A DNA stretch of 64,000 nucleotides, from assembly GCF_001544615.1 (NCBI RefSeq), contig NZ_FCNV02000016.1, positions 39,629 to 103,628 of the forward strand, in the 5' to 3' direction. Shown here piece after piece: positions 48,271-57,089 of this stretch. Source of the stretch: Caballeronia concitans (lineage in GTDB: Bacteria > Pseudomonadota > Gammaproteobacteria > Burkholderiales > Burkholderiaceae). The notes under the pieces are model-generated. The model was not told the DNA's origin and searched no databases. It was given only the letters and a program-made list of their open reading frames with translations. The position numbers were made by a program, and so were the translations under genes. Every line of letters starts with the position of its first letter. Position 1 is the first letter of the stretch.

Positions 48271-51200
48271 GCGGGCACTCCAAGCGCCGCCGCCAAGGCG
48301 GGCGGCATGGTCTCGCCGGGCAGTTCCGGCAGTTCAATGAGGTCCCGCCCGATCGCCGCGCAGCGGGCGACAAGTTCGGGCGGCGGGGTCCCGGCGACGG
48401 CCATGACCAGCAATTCCGGCCAGCACAGCGGCCAGGCGACGGCGGCGACGATCTCAGATCGAGGCGCGGGCGCGTTCCAGAGAGCAAGCGCCGCCACCCA
48501 CGGATCGTCGCCTGTCGCGGCAGCGTCGGCCGGACGGTCGCGCTCGCAGCGAGCCATGCGCTCAATCACGTCGCGCACCTTTTCGTCCTCACGGTCGATC
48601 ATCTCGTGGTCGGGCTGGTTGTAGTAGGACAACAAGCAGCGGTAGCACCCGGCGACGCAGGCATCATCGGTATCGTGCAAGTGACCATCCTCATCCCGCG
48701 CAAGGTGCATCAGATCTAGCGCCACTTCGGCGATGCGCTGCCAGCGTTCCGGGCCGTCCATCAGCCGCTTTAGCACGCCCGCGCCCCCCTCGGTCGCCTC
48801 ATAAAGCAAGATCGCCTTGCGATCCTCGCGGGTCGGCAGCGGCTCGCCAAGCAGTTCGCCGGTTTCGAGCACGTGCTCGGCCTCGATGGCACGGATCAGC
48901 GCGTGCTGGAGCGTTGCCATTTGCGCGGTGGAAAGGCCAAGGCTTTTGTCGAAGCGCACTAGCAAGGCGTTCTTGGTGTCCTCCACCACGGGCACAACGG
49001 ACTGGCGGCGAGCGGCCTTGGGATCTTCGTCCTGGTCATCGTCTGCATCAGGATCCTTGAGCCAGCGACCAGTCAGCGTATCGATGTCGAAGCCCGTATT
49101 CTCCTTCTTCTTGCGCCGCCGCAGACCCAGATTGACGCGTGAGAGCTTCGTCTGCGGGCCATAGCACAGGGCCGCCAGCGGGCTTGCGTCGGCCTGTAGA
49201 AGCAGGTCTTCCTGCCGCCGGGGATTCCATTCGAAGATCGTGCGCAAGTCGAAGCCACGCCGCTGGCGGTCCTCGTCGTTGGCGGTGATCCGCGCCCCCG
49301 GCACGGCATCAACGTTCTCGATGCGGTAAAGCTTCGAAAGCCTCCCTTCATCAGTCAGTACATCGTTGCAGACCACGCAGCGTTCCTGGGTCTCGCTCTC
49401 GTGCGCAGCGCCGCAGGACTGGCAGCACTTCATGGTGCGCGTGACCAGCATGTTGCCCTCGGTGCGCGAGCCAGCAGGCAGCTTGGCTCGATTGCAACGG
49501 TAGGCCTTGCCCTCATGGTAGACGAGGCTGTTAGGCCCGAACTCTGCAATCGCTAGGAAGCGCGGACGCTGCAGCACGGTGGAGGATTTGTCAGCATCGA
49601 TGAAGGCGTAAAGCGGGAGGCGCGGGAAGTTGTAACCCGGTAAGAAGCCTTCGGTCGCCAGATACCGGTAAACATAGAAGTCCGAGCTTTGTGAGGACAC
49701 GCCTGTCGCTAGCAGTTCCACCTGCTTATCTGCGCCCACGTAACGCGCTCGTGCTTCGCGCCGTTCCTGTGCGCCGAGCCCGGTACGCTGGCCGATGCGA
49801 TGCGCTTCGTCTCGATCCTGACAGGCGGAACGATAGAGTTCGCGCCAGCGACGGAAGGCGCTGTTGAATTCCTTTGTACTTTTGCGCCACAAGCCGGCGA
49901 CGAACTCAACGGGATCGCCGATCTGTGGCGCGCCTGCGGCAGGCAGGGCCGAGGCGACAATGCGCCCCGCGCGCGCTTCCACCGCCGTGTCCGCCGTCGC
50001 TGTCGCAAAGGCGGCGAGGATGGCCGGTTTCACCGGCAGGCCCTCGGCGTCCATGTCGAGGTTGTCTGGAATCGACTTGCCTAACGACTCCCTCGCCGCT
50101 GCCAGCCACTCCGCATGGACGTGGGCAGAAAGCAGGTCGGCATTGACGAGGTCTATCGCCGGCGCTTTGACTATCCCAGCGACGAGATCGATTCGCCGCT
50201 CAAAATAATATTGGTCATGGGGGCTTTGTGCCGCGCAATAAGTGACGACTAGTGCTGCTTGCCCGCTACGTCCGGCGCGGCCCGCTCGCTGAGCGTAATT
50301 GGCGGGCGTCGGCGGAGCATTGCGCATATAGACAACATTGAGCTGCGAGATGTCGACGCCCAGCTCCATCGTCGGCGAGCAATAAAGCAAAGGCAGGAAA
50401 TCGCGCTTCTCGTTGATAACGCGGGGCTCGCCGGCCATCTCGGCCATACGGACCTTGTCGTTCGCTCCGAAGCGGAAGCGGCACTCACGCAGCTCGCGCA
50501 AGAGCGCGTCGACCTGCGCGGTATGTTCTCGCGCCTCAAAGGCCATAGGCAGATCGCCAGGCGTGCCAAGCCGCGCTGCGACGTCAGAATAGAGGCCCGC
50601 AAAGAACACGTTGCCCCGGTCATTCTCCGGCTTGCCCTCGCCCGGCCGGAGCCGCACCGCACCGGGCGCAAGCCGCCAGCCCGTCAGTGGTCCCACCGAG
50701 AACTGGCGCACCATCTGATGTTTCGCGGCCGCCGCCAGCATTGCCTCCAGCAATAGCTCGCGGTCGGCAAGGGGAATGTTCACGCCTGCCGTCTTGACCA
50801 ACCTGCGCGCCAGCCCGCTTCGGCCCGAGACTCGCAACACACGGTCATGCTTTCCAGCGTGCACACCGATGACCAGCGTGTTCAGGAAATTCAGGTCCTT
50901 GTACTGCTCCTCGGCGCTGATCGCCCAGGGATCTTTGAGCACACTTCGCGACTTCTGGCCGACCTGTTCCAGCTCTACCGGATCGAGCGCATCAACGGCC
51001 ACTGCCAAACCCTGGCGCATGGTGTCGAAAAGGTCGCGGAACATCGCTCGGCGTCTCTCTGCTGAGATTACCGAAAAAATCGCGAAGCCCCGGCGCTGCA
51101 CGTCTGTCAGGCTCTCCTGATCCATACCGCCACAGCTCTCCTCGTCCTCCGCCAATTGCGTGACGCCGGGATAGTCGACGCGGATGAGGTCGAGCTGATT

Positions 51201-53381
51201 GAGGTTGGGATTGGTGAAACGCCATCCCCGCCGCAGGTCATTCCACAGGCGATGGGCGAGAACGCGGTTAATCGACGTTTTCGCCTCGTCGAGCGCGGCG
51301 AAGCCCTTAGGGTTCTCGTCTAGCATCCAAGCCGAGCGACGGCCCTTGTCCTCGGGATTGAAGCCGAGCGCTCTGCGTAGCGCATCGCCGAACTGCTCGT
51401 GCCCCAGTCCCTCGTCACCTGCAGCGCGCACCGCGCGCAGCATCGCCCCGCGAAGCAGGGTGACGAAGATGAAATCGTTGAAATGCCCAGACTGGAGCGC
51501 AGCGTCCTGCCGGTTGTCGGTAAAACCAAGTAGCTTACGCCGCGCCTTGTCGACGGGAACTTGCCCACGCTCCATCCAGTCGAGTGCGGCGGTGGTGATG
51601 AGGGTGGTGGCCGAACTGCGTCCTTCTGCTGAGAGGCCCGCCAGCTTGTTAATGTCACGTGCCTGCGGCGGAGGCTGGTTGCGGCAATGCGGGCAGAAGC
51701 GGAACCTGCCCGGAAAGAACCAAGCACGGACCCCGTCCATATCGCCGCGTCCGTCCGCGCCGAGCATCATTAACCGCCCGTCGTGCTTGCCGCGATGATT
51801 GGATTTGAGGCGCGGATCGCCGGACTTGGTCAGCTCCAGCCAGTCGTCCGGATAATCTTCTGCATTGCCGGTGAAGGCGAGCGCACCGTCGGCGTCAGGC
51901 ACCAAGAAGCCGTGTTGCCATCCTTTGCTATCGATCCCGTCGATCGCAGTCTGGTCGATGGGGCGAGCGACCACCGTGCCGTCGTCGTCGATCGAGACCG
52001 AGTGCGCCTCATGCCCGCACTCCCGACAGAAGAAGACCGGGTAGAGGCGCGCCTCGCGATCTTCGCGGTCGTATTTCTCTGCCGCCAGCGCGACGCGGCG
52101 GGTTCCAGACGGCTGGAGCGTGGCATGGGCATGCCCCGCCCCTGAGAGAAAGCGGTGCAGCTTGAAAGCCATGAACGCTTGGCCGCGCTCGTCCTTGCAC
52201 TCGCTCATAGCGACGAGGCGCACTTCCAGCGCCTTGCGGCAGAGCGCGGTGTCGAGGCCAGTGTGGCTCGCCAACGTCGCCGCCGCATCAGTTAGCGTCT
52301 GCGGCTTGCGACGGCGGCGGGCTTCCTCCTCGTCGAGGCCAATGTTCATCTCGATCCACACCGCTAGCGGATCGCGGCGGAACGCTTCGTGGCTCGTTGG
52401 GACCACCTCGGGCTGAAGCACCACCGCCTTAAGCGCGTCTGGCCGGCAAACTCCCTCAGTGCATCGCGACAGGCTCTCAGTAATTACGTCATCCTCATGA
52501 ACCGGGCTGCCGAACAGCGTAGTGCCTACGTTCGCGACCGCCCTGCGCCCAGCATCCTCGTCGCCTGAGGCCATCGTTGCCGACGTGCCGATGCACAACA
52601 TGCCGTGCGCGCCTAGACGCTCGCGCACGCGCCGCACCAACATTGCGACGTCGGCCCCCTGCCGCCCACGATAGGTATGCAGTTCGTCCAACACCAAGAA
52701 CTCCAGCCCTTCCATGTTGGTGACGACTTCTTGGTCGAGACCGTCCTGCCGGGTCATCAGCAGTTCGAGCATCATAAAGTTGGTCAGAATAATGTCGGGC
52801 TTGGCAGCCGCAATGCGCTTACGTTCGCCGTCGCTCTCCTGGCCGGTGTAGCGTTCGAACGTCGGCTTCAGATGCGGGTCGATGCCACAGTCCTCGATGA
52901 ATTTCTCCAGCTCTTCGCGCTGGGAATTGGCCAGCGCGTTCATCGGATAGATCACGATCGCGCGTGTGCGCTGCACAGCACCCGCGCGCTTAGCCTTAAG
53001 AATGCGATCGATGATCGGCACAAAGAAGCACAGCGACTTGCCAGAGCCGGTGCCGGTAGTGACGATGTAGTTACGATTCTGCAGCGCCTTCGATAGCGAT
53101 TGGTCCTGGTGGCAATGCAGGCTTATTGCCGATCGTTCCGCGCCGAACGCAAAAATGTTCGGCAAGTCTGTGTCGATCACGCCTTCCTGCGCCAGATCCA
53201 CCAGCGCACGGCCGCGCTCGAAATGCGGATTCACCCCAATCAGCGGCTCAGGCCAGAACTTCCCGCTGCGGTAGATCGCCTCGACCTGAGTGCGGATGTC
53301 TTGTGCTCGGATCATAGTGAAGGAGCGAGCGAATGCTTCGTAACGGCTCAGTAGGTCCGCATCGAGGTCAAAAACGTTCAT
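48267..53381 (-). CDS. Large DEAD/DEAH helicase with C-terminal DUF1998 (DrmA/DrmB-like)
   Basis: 1704-aa first gene of the operon. Walker A GTGSGKS at residues 110-116, the DEAH-type motif is DELH (about 232), and motif III is GTSATMASG. The second RecA half includes YCSPTMELGVDISQLN and YAQRAGRAGRSGQ. Several zinc knuckles follow (CRECG, CPHC, CQSCG ... CVVC). The C-terminus is a DUF1998 domain with CVAGCYRCLLSYYNQPDHE. DISARM encodes the DrmA helicase and the DrmB DUF1998 protein separately; here both functions could be on one chain, as in MrfA/YprA helicases. The long N-terminal ATG start is clean. Confidence 0.9.
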   Translation of the reverse strand: MNVFDLDADLLSRYEAFARSFTMIRAQDIRTQVEAIYRSGKFWPEPLIGVNPHFERGRALVDLAQEGVIDTDLPNIFAFGAERSAISLHCHQDQSLSKALQNRNYIVTTGTGSGKSLCFFVPIIDRILKAKRAGAVQRTRAIVIYPMNALANSQREELEKFIEDCGIDPHLKPTFERYTGQESDGERKRIAAAKPDIILTNFMMLELLMTRQDGLDQEVVTNMEGLEFLVLDELHTYRGRQGADVAMLVRRVRERLGAHGMLCIGTSATMASGDEDAGRRAVANVGTTLFGSPVHEDDVITESLSRCTEGVCRPDALKAVVLQPEVVPTSHEAFRRDPLAVWIEMNIGLDEEEARRRRKPQTLTDAAATLASHTGLDTALCRKALEVRLVAMSECKDERGQAFMAFKLHRFLSGAGHAHATLQPSGTRRVALAAEKYDREDREARLYPVFFCRECGHEAHSVSIDDDGTVVARPIDQTAIDGIDSKGWQHGFLVPDADGALAFTGNAEDYPDDWLELTKSGDPRLKSNHRGKHDGRLMMLGADGRGDMDGVRAWFFPGRFRFCPHCRNQPPPQARDINKLAGLSAEGRSSATTLITTAALDWMERGQVPVDKARRKLLGFTDNRQDAALQSGHFNDFIFVTLLRGAMLRAVRAAGDEGLGHEQFGDALRRALGFNPEDKGRRSAWMLDENPKGFAALDEAKTSINRVLAHRLWNDLRRGWRFTNPNLNQLDLIRVDYPGVTQLAEDEESCGGMDQESLTDVQRRGFAIFSVISAERRRAMFRDLFDTMRQGLAVAVDALDPVELEQVGQKSRSVLKDPWAISAEEQYKDLNFLNTLVIGVHAGKHDRVLRVSGRSGLARRLVKTAGVNIPLADRELLLEAMLAAAAKHQMVRQFSVGPLTGWRLAPGAVRLRPGEGKPENDRGNVFFAGLYSDVAARLGTPGDLPMAFEAREHTAQVDALLRELRECRFRFGANDKVRMAEMAGEPRVINEKRDFLPLLYCSPTMELGVDISQLNVVYMRNAPPTPANYAQRAGRAGRSGQAALVVTYCAAQSPHDQYYFERRIDLVAGIVKAPAIDLVNADLLSAHVHAEWLAAARESLGKSIPDNLDMDAEGLPVKPAILAAFATATADTAVEARAGRIVASALPAAGAPQIGDPVEFVAGLWRKSTKEFNSAFRRWRELYRSACQDRDEAHRIGQRTGLGAQERREARARYVGADKQVELLATGVSSQSSDFYVYRYLATEGFLPGYNFPRLPLYAFIDADKSSTVLQRPRFLAIAEFGPNSLVYHEGKAYRCNRAKLPAGSRTEGNMLVTRTMKCCQSCGAAHESETQERCVVCNDVLTDEGRLSKLYRIENVDAVPGARITANDEDRQRRGFDLRTIFEWNPRRQEDLLLQADASPLAALCYGPQTKLSRVNLGLRRRKKKENTGFDIDTLTGRWLKDPDADDDQDEDPKAARRQSVVPVVEDTKNALLVRFDKSLGLSTAQMATLQHALIRAIEAEHVLETGELLGEPLPTREDRKAILLYEATEGGAGVLKRLMDGPERWQRIAEVALDLMHLARDEDGHLHDTDDACVAGCYRCLLSYYNQPDHEMIDREDEKVRDVIERMARCERDRPADAAATGDDPWVAALALWNAPAPRSEIVAAVAWPLCWPELLVMAVAGTPPPELVARCAAIGRDLIELPELPGETMPPALAAALGVPA

Positions 53382-53958
53382 CTACTTTCCCCTGATCATG
53401 GCATCCCATGAAAAATGTTGCGCAGCCAGAGTGGAGCTTAAAACAGCATATGGAGTGAGACGCGCCGAATACCCAAGGAACTGTCGACAGAACAAACGAG
53501 GTATCAATCGGCTGTGGGCGCGGGCATGCACTGGCCAATCCCTGGTTCATGCGCAGTCAACACACTGAAATTGGATCGGAATGTTAGCCCGGCAAGTCGG
53601 GCTCGCATAGCGCGAAACGTTAGTTTTCGCTTTTTCTAAAAAGCCATCGGTAACTGCCTGATCATCTTGTCACGTTCGAAATTTCGGTTTCATCGGCATT
53701 CCCGTTTCGCGATTGGACCAGACGCACAAATGAACCGAGATAGATACAGTCGTGTTCTAGCGATGAAAAGCTGATTTGACTGGTCGACAGTCGTTAACGG
53801 CCGTCTAGCGAACTTCTTGATACTGTGACCTGCTAGAAGTCTTAAGTTGAAGCTAGAGCGTCATATATTTTTCGTGTGTTCCGCGCGCAATTACAGGAGA
53901 AAGCGCCGGAAGTAATTCCATTTGTCAGTGACGCGCGCAGCGCCGAGTGCGCTGCTGC
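53382..53958. other. Intergenic region between the DISARM-like operon and the recombinase
   Basis: 577 bases with no gene. It should contain the minus-strand promoter of the defence operon. It also holds a hairpin GCCCG (53587-53591) / CGGGC (53598-53602) followed by a terminator-like hairpin GCGAAA (53612-53617) / TTTCGC (53625-53630) with five T at 53631-53635. These point in the plus direction although no plus-strand gene precedes them; a short RNA or a relic is possible. No attachment-site repeat was recognised. Confidence 0.4.
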
Positions 53959-55980
53959 TCACTGCCCCGTCTTATACGCGGCGACGCCGGCATAGTATCG
54001 CGCCACCTCTTCCACCATGCGCTGCTTTTCGGCCTGGACATAGAGGGTCGTCGTTTGCAGCGACGCGTGACCGAGCACCTTCTGCACGACATCCACCGGC
54101 ACCTCGTCGGCGACCGACTGCGTCCCGAACGTATGTCGGAAAGCGTGCGCGTTGGCTTGCCCCAGCCTCACGCGTTCATCGAGGCTCCACCCATCCATCG
54201 TCTCAACCAGTTCGGTGATCATTCGACTAATCAGCCGGTTCAATCCATCCGCGGTGTAGCCCGCTTCATTCGCAGGCTGCTCCTCCCCGCCCTCTCCGCC
54301 CTCCGCGCCCTGCCCCGCTCGGTGTCGCCGGCGTGACGCATCGGTCCACGGAATGACGACGGGGCTCAGCAGCGGCCCGATCGGTTTGTCTTCTTCGGTC
54401 GCGCCGTCGAAATCTTGAGCCCGATCGCGCCAATGCGCGCGCAGCGCGGCCAGCGTCGCGGCGCTCACCGGCACCGTGCGTTCCCGCTGGCCCTTGCCAA
54501 CGAGGGTCAGCTCCCAGACCGGCCGCTCGGGTGTGCCAAAGGATGAAGGGCGCAGAGCCTCGCGCCGGGCGCGTGCGGCTTCTTCGCGCCGCAGACCGGA
54601 ATCGCCCATCAACAGAATTGCCGCGCGCACGGCGCGCCACTGCGCACCGGCCGTCATCCCGCTCTCTGCTGCTGAGCGCAGATCGAGTTCGTCGCGCAGC
54701 TTCCGCCACAGACCGGCCGGCAAGGCACGTTTGATCTTCATCGCGCGTTCCCGCTTGATCACCACCGGATCATTGACGGCCTTCCACGGGTTGCCGGCGA
54801 GATAGCGCACATCGACCCACCAGGCGAACGCGGTCCGCAGTACGCGAACGGTGTACCGCTGTGATTCGGGCGATAGCGAAGCCGATCCATCCGCCGACGC
54901 GGCGAAGGGTCGCCAACGCGGCGAGTGCCGCGCGAAGCGCTCGCCGACGAAACGCGGATCGGGGCTTTTCAGAAAATCTTTGTAGGCCTCGCAGTCATCC
55001 ACGCGCAGATCGCTCAACGCCTTGCCGCGCAACACCACCGCCCATAACAGAAACCGCTCGAGCTCCTTGGTATACGCGCGCAGCGTTTTCGGCTGATCCC
55101 GAAAGCGGTTCAGATACGCGCGCACCGCCTCGAGATCGTGGTTCGCCTGGATGTAACAGAAGACCGTCGAGCGATTTTCGCCATGCGCGCCGGAGAGCGC
55201 GTGCGGTACGGCAAGGCGCTCGAGCGGCGCCAGCGTTAGTCGACTTGTCAAGCTTGAATCGCCGTCCGGGCCGCCGCCGTTCAGGCCGCTTCTTGTCACC
55301 TTGGGGGCCGGCACCACTTCGACCAGCTCGGCCGCGATCAGCGGCACGCCGTCCCGTTCTTCGGAGTCGACGTCCGCTTCGATCGTTAGTTGCAGTGATG
55401 CGTGCTGCTTGCGTAACCAGCTCACGATCGCGCGCGCCCGGCCCGGGCCGATGCGCGGAATCGAGCGCCACCAGCTGCCGCCGCGTCGGTTGCAGAACGC
55501 CACCAGGTCGCCCAGCGTCCTGATGCCCTCGCCTTTCAGCCGCCGCGCCACGCGCGGACGCAGCCAGGCACTGATTGGGTGATCGGCCTGCGGCGGCAGC
55601 GCCGCGAGCTGCGCCGCCTCGGTGACCATGCGAAACGTCACCGCGGTGAGCAACGGCCGCCCATGCTGCCGCATCGACGCACGCAGGTGATCGGCGAGCA
55701 CGGTCGATCCGTGCGCGAGCGCCAGCGCGACCAGCGCGTCGAGCATCGAGTTGAGATGCCGCTCCATCGCGCCGGGCGTCGCCGCGTGCGCATCCTCGTC
55801 GGGATCGTAGTAGGTGCGCGCGATCACCGCCGGCGCAATGCGCTGCACGTACGCGCGCAGCGCCGTGAATTCCTTGGTCGTGTAACGGCGCTCGAGGGCA
55901 AGTGATTCGGTGAGCTTTTCCGGGGGGCGCGTCGTCTTGGCGGTGAGCTTTTCCGGGAAGGTGGCCGTGCGCTTAGGCAT
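53959..55980 (-). CDS. Tyrosine recombinase/phage-type integrase (DUF3701-type)
   Basis: 673-aa site-specific recombinase. Residues about 60-200 carry the extra N-terminal domain seen in Burkholderia integrases (SAWLRPRVARRLKGEGIRTL, RGGSWWRSIPRIGPGRARAI, an HhH-like turn). The catalytic domain has Arg in GDSGLRREEAARAR, HAFRHTFGTQ with H-x-x-R, LGHASLQTTTLYVQ with the final His and nucleophile Tyr. ATG at 55980 overlaps the stop of the upstream gene by eight bases; the longer ORF to 56262 is an alternate-frame read. It closely resembles the partial integrase at 62258-64000. Confidence 0.92.
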   Translation of the reverse strand: MPKRTATFPEKLTAKTTRPPEKLTESLALERRYTTKEFTALRAYVQRIAPAVIARTYYDPDEDAHAATPGAMERHLNSMLDALVALALAHGSTVLADHLRASMRQHGRPLLTAVTFRMVTEAAQLAALPPQADHPISAWLRPRVARRLKGEGIRTLGDLVAFCNRRGGSWWRSIPRIGPGRARAIVSWLRKQHASLQLTIEADVDSEERDGVPLIAAELVEVVPAPKVTRSGLNGGGPDGDSSLTSRLTLAPLERLAVPHALSGAHGENRSTVFCYIQANHDLEAVRAYLNRFRDQPKTLRAYTKELERFLLWAVVLRGKALSDLRVDDCEAYKDFLKSPDPRFVGERFARHSPRWRPFAASADGSASLSPESQRYTVRVLRTAFAWWVDVRYLAGNPWKAVNDPVVIKRERAMKIKRALPAGLWRKLRDELDLRSAAESGMTAGAQWRAVRAAILLMGDSGLRREEAARARREALRPSSFGTPERPVWELTLVGKGQRERTVPVSAATLAALRAHWRDRAQDFDGATEEDKPIGPLLSPVVIPWTDASRRRHRAGQGAEGGEGGEEQPANEAGYTADGLNRLISRMITELVETMDGWSLDERVRLGQANAHAFRHTFGTQSVADEVPVDVVQKVLGHASLQTTTLYVQAEKQRMVEEVARYYAGVAAYKTGQ

Positions 55981-56605
55981 CGTCGCCCTCCCCATCGAAC
56001 GCGTCACCGGAATCATCACCTGCCTTGTCGCGACCGGGTCGGTCACGGTTCGTCGACGGTGGCGCTGGTGCGCGCAGTGTAGGAAGCCCGAGCTGCGCGA
56101 GCGCCTCGCTCGCCTGCGCCATGAACGCCTCGGGCCAGGTCGCGCACAAAAACTCGAACGCGGTGCGGGCCTCGCGCAGCAACTCGGCCAGGCGCGCGTT
56201 TTCCGCGGCGTACGCGGTGACATCGAAGTCGGCGCTGTTGTTGTGTTCGGGTCTTGCGCCATACATCACGCGCTGCACCAGCTTGACCGCGCCGACATCC
56301 GTGATGAAGTCGATCACCGGCCCCAAGCGCGCGTCGTTGATCAGCGCAGCGCCATAAATTTCGGCCAGCGCGATGACGACCGCCAATTCCAGGCGGGTGG
56401 GCTTCACCGGCAGCAGCGGCACCGCATCGCCGTGCGCGGTCAGCCACGCGGCCGCGGCCCGGCGCTTCAGGGTGATCGCCTCGTCGAGTTCGAGCACGAC
56501 GCGCGCGACGGCCGCGGTCGGCGCATCATTCGGCCATCGCTCATGCTCGTCGGCGCCAGCGCGATCGCTGCGATCGTCGTCCAAGTCCTCGCTGCCTTGT
56601 GCCAC
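55973..56605 (-). CDS. Hypothetical protein co-encoded with the integrase (210 aa)
   Basis: GTG start with AGAGGGCAGGGG upstream. Acidic ends (MAQGSEDLDDDRSD; GDDSGDAFDGEGDD) flank a helical middle (TRLELAVVIALAEIYGAALI, LVQRVMYGAR, LREARTAFEFLCATWPEAF). No domain recognised. Its stop overlaps the integrase start by eight bases (ATGCCTAA), so it is probably a dedicated partner protein of this recombinase type. Function unknown. Confidence 0.7.
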   Translation of the reverse strand: MAQGSEDLDDDRSDRAGADEHERWPNDAPTAAVARVVLELDEAITLKRRAAAAWLTAHGDAVPLLPVKPTRLELAVVIALAEIYGAALINDARLGPVIDFITDVGAVKLVQRVMYGARPEHNNSADFDVTAYAAENARLAELLREARTAFEFLCATWPEAFMAQASEALAQLGLPTLRAPAPPSTNRDRPGRDKAGDDSGDAFDGEGDDA

Positions 56606-56664
56606 GGCCCCTGCCCTCTGTTGTAAATGCGAATTCGAGGATTGTACCCCTTAAACGCCATCCC

Positions 56665-56680
56665 GATAATAGATATTATC
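56665..56680. promoter_or_regulatory. Palindrome upstream of the recombinase operon
   Basis: GATAAT-AGAT-ATTATC, a perfect 6-bp inverted repeat with a 4-base spacer, 60 bases upstream of the GTG start at 56605. Being in the promoter region it could bind a regulator of the recombinase operon, or be part of a recombination site. Position and symmetry are the only evidence. Confidence 0.4.
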
Positions 56681-56773
56681 AGGATTGCCGATCGTTTTGA
56701 CGAGAGGAGATAAGCCTCACACTGACTTCGCGCCACTGGAGACTCATGACCGCGCAGGTTTCGCGCTCCACGC

Positions 56774-56998
56774 TCAGTCGACCGCCCATCCGTCTTCAAT
56801 TAGTGAGTCAAAACTGGCGAACACTAGTACAACACCCGTCGCCCGAGTCGCTAGGAGGAAGCCGCCTCCGACGCCACCAGTCAGCAGCAAGCCAAAGCTA
56901 CCAGTGGTGTGCTTCATAGGCCAGATTCCTCGGTCATCATTCTTCAAAAGGTCCCTTGTGAGTTCGATGAGCCCGTCGGACCACCGCTGAATAACCAT
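56774..56998 (-). CDS. Small membrane protein (74 aa) downstream of the SLOG gene
   Basis: Reads MVIQRWSDGLIELTRDLLKN, then DDRGIWPM and a hydrophobic C-terminal half (GSFGLLLTGGVGGGFLLATR, GVVLVFASFDS) forming one or two transmembrane segments. GGAGGAGT lies five bases before the ATG, a strong ribosome-binding site. It lies 91 bases after the SLOG stop on the same strand, so it is probably the third gene of the ankyrin-SLOG operon. A small membrane protein next to a nucleotide-sensing domain is the layout of several abortive-infection systems; that function is inference. Confidence 0.6.
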   Translation of the reverse strand: MVIQRWSDGLIELTRDLLKNDDRGIWPMKHTTGSFGLLLTGGVGGGFLLATRATGVVLVFASFDSLIEDGWAVD

Positions 56999-57089
56999 CT
57001 GTACTCCTCCGCTTACCAATACTGGAAGCCGTGGACCCGTAATCGCGGTTCGTCCGATCAGCAATTCCGTCGAATACACACCCCTTCCG

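Noticed and set aside
40731-53381. Classical type I restriction-modification or BREX system
   Set aside because: No HsdR/HsdS-like subunits or BREX PglZ, BrxC or BrxL proteins are present; helicase, SNF2 and methylase combination fits DISARM better.
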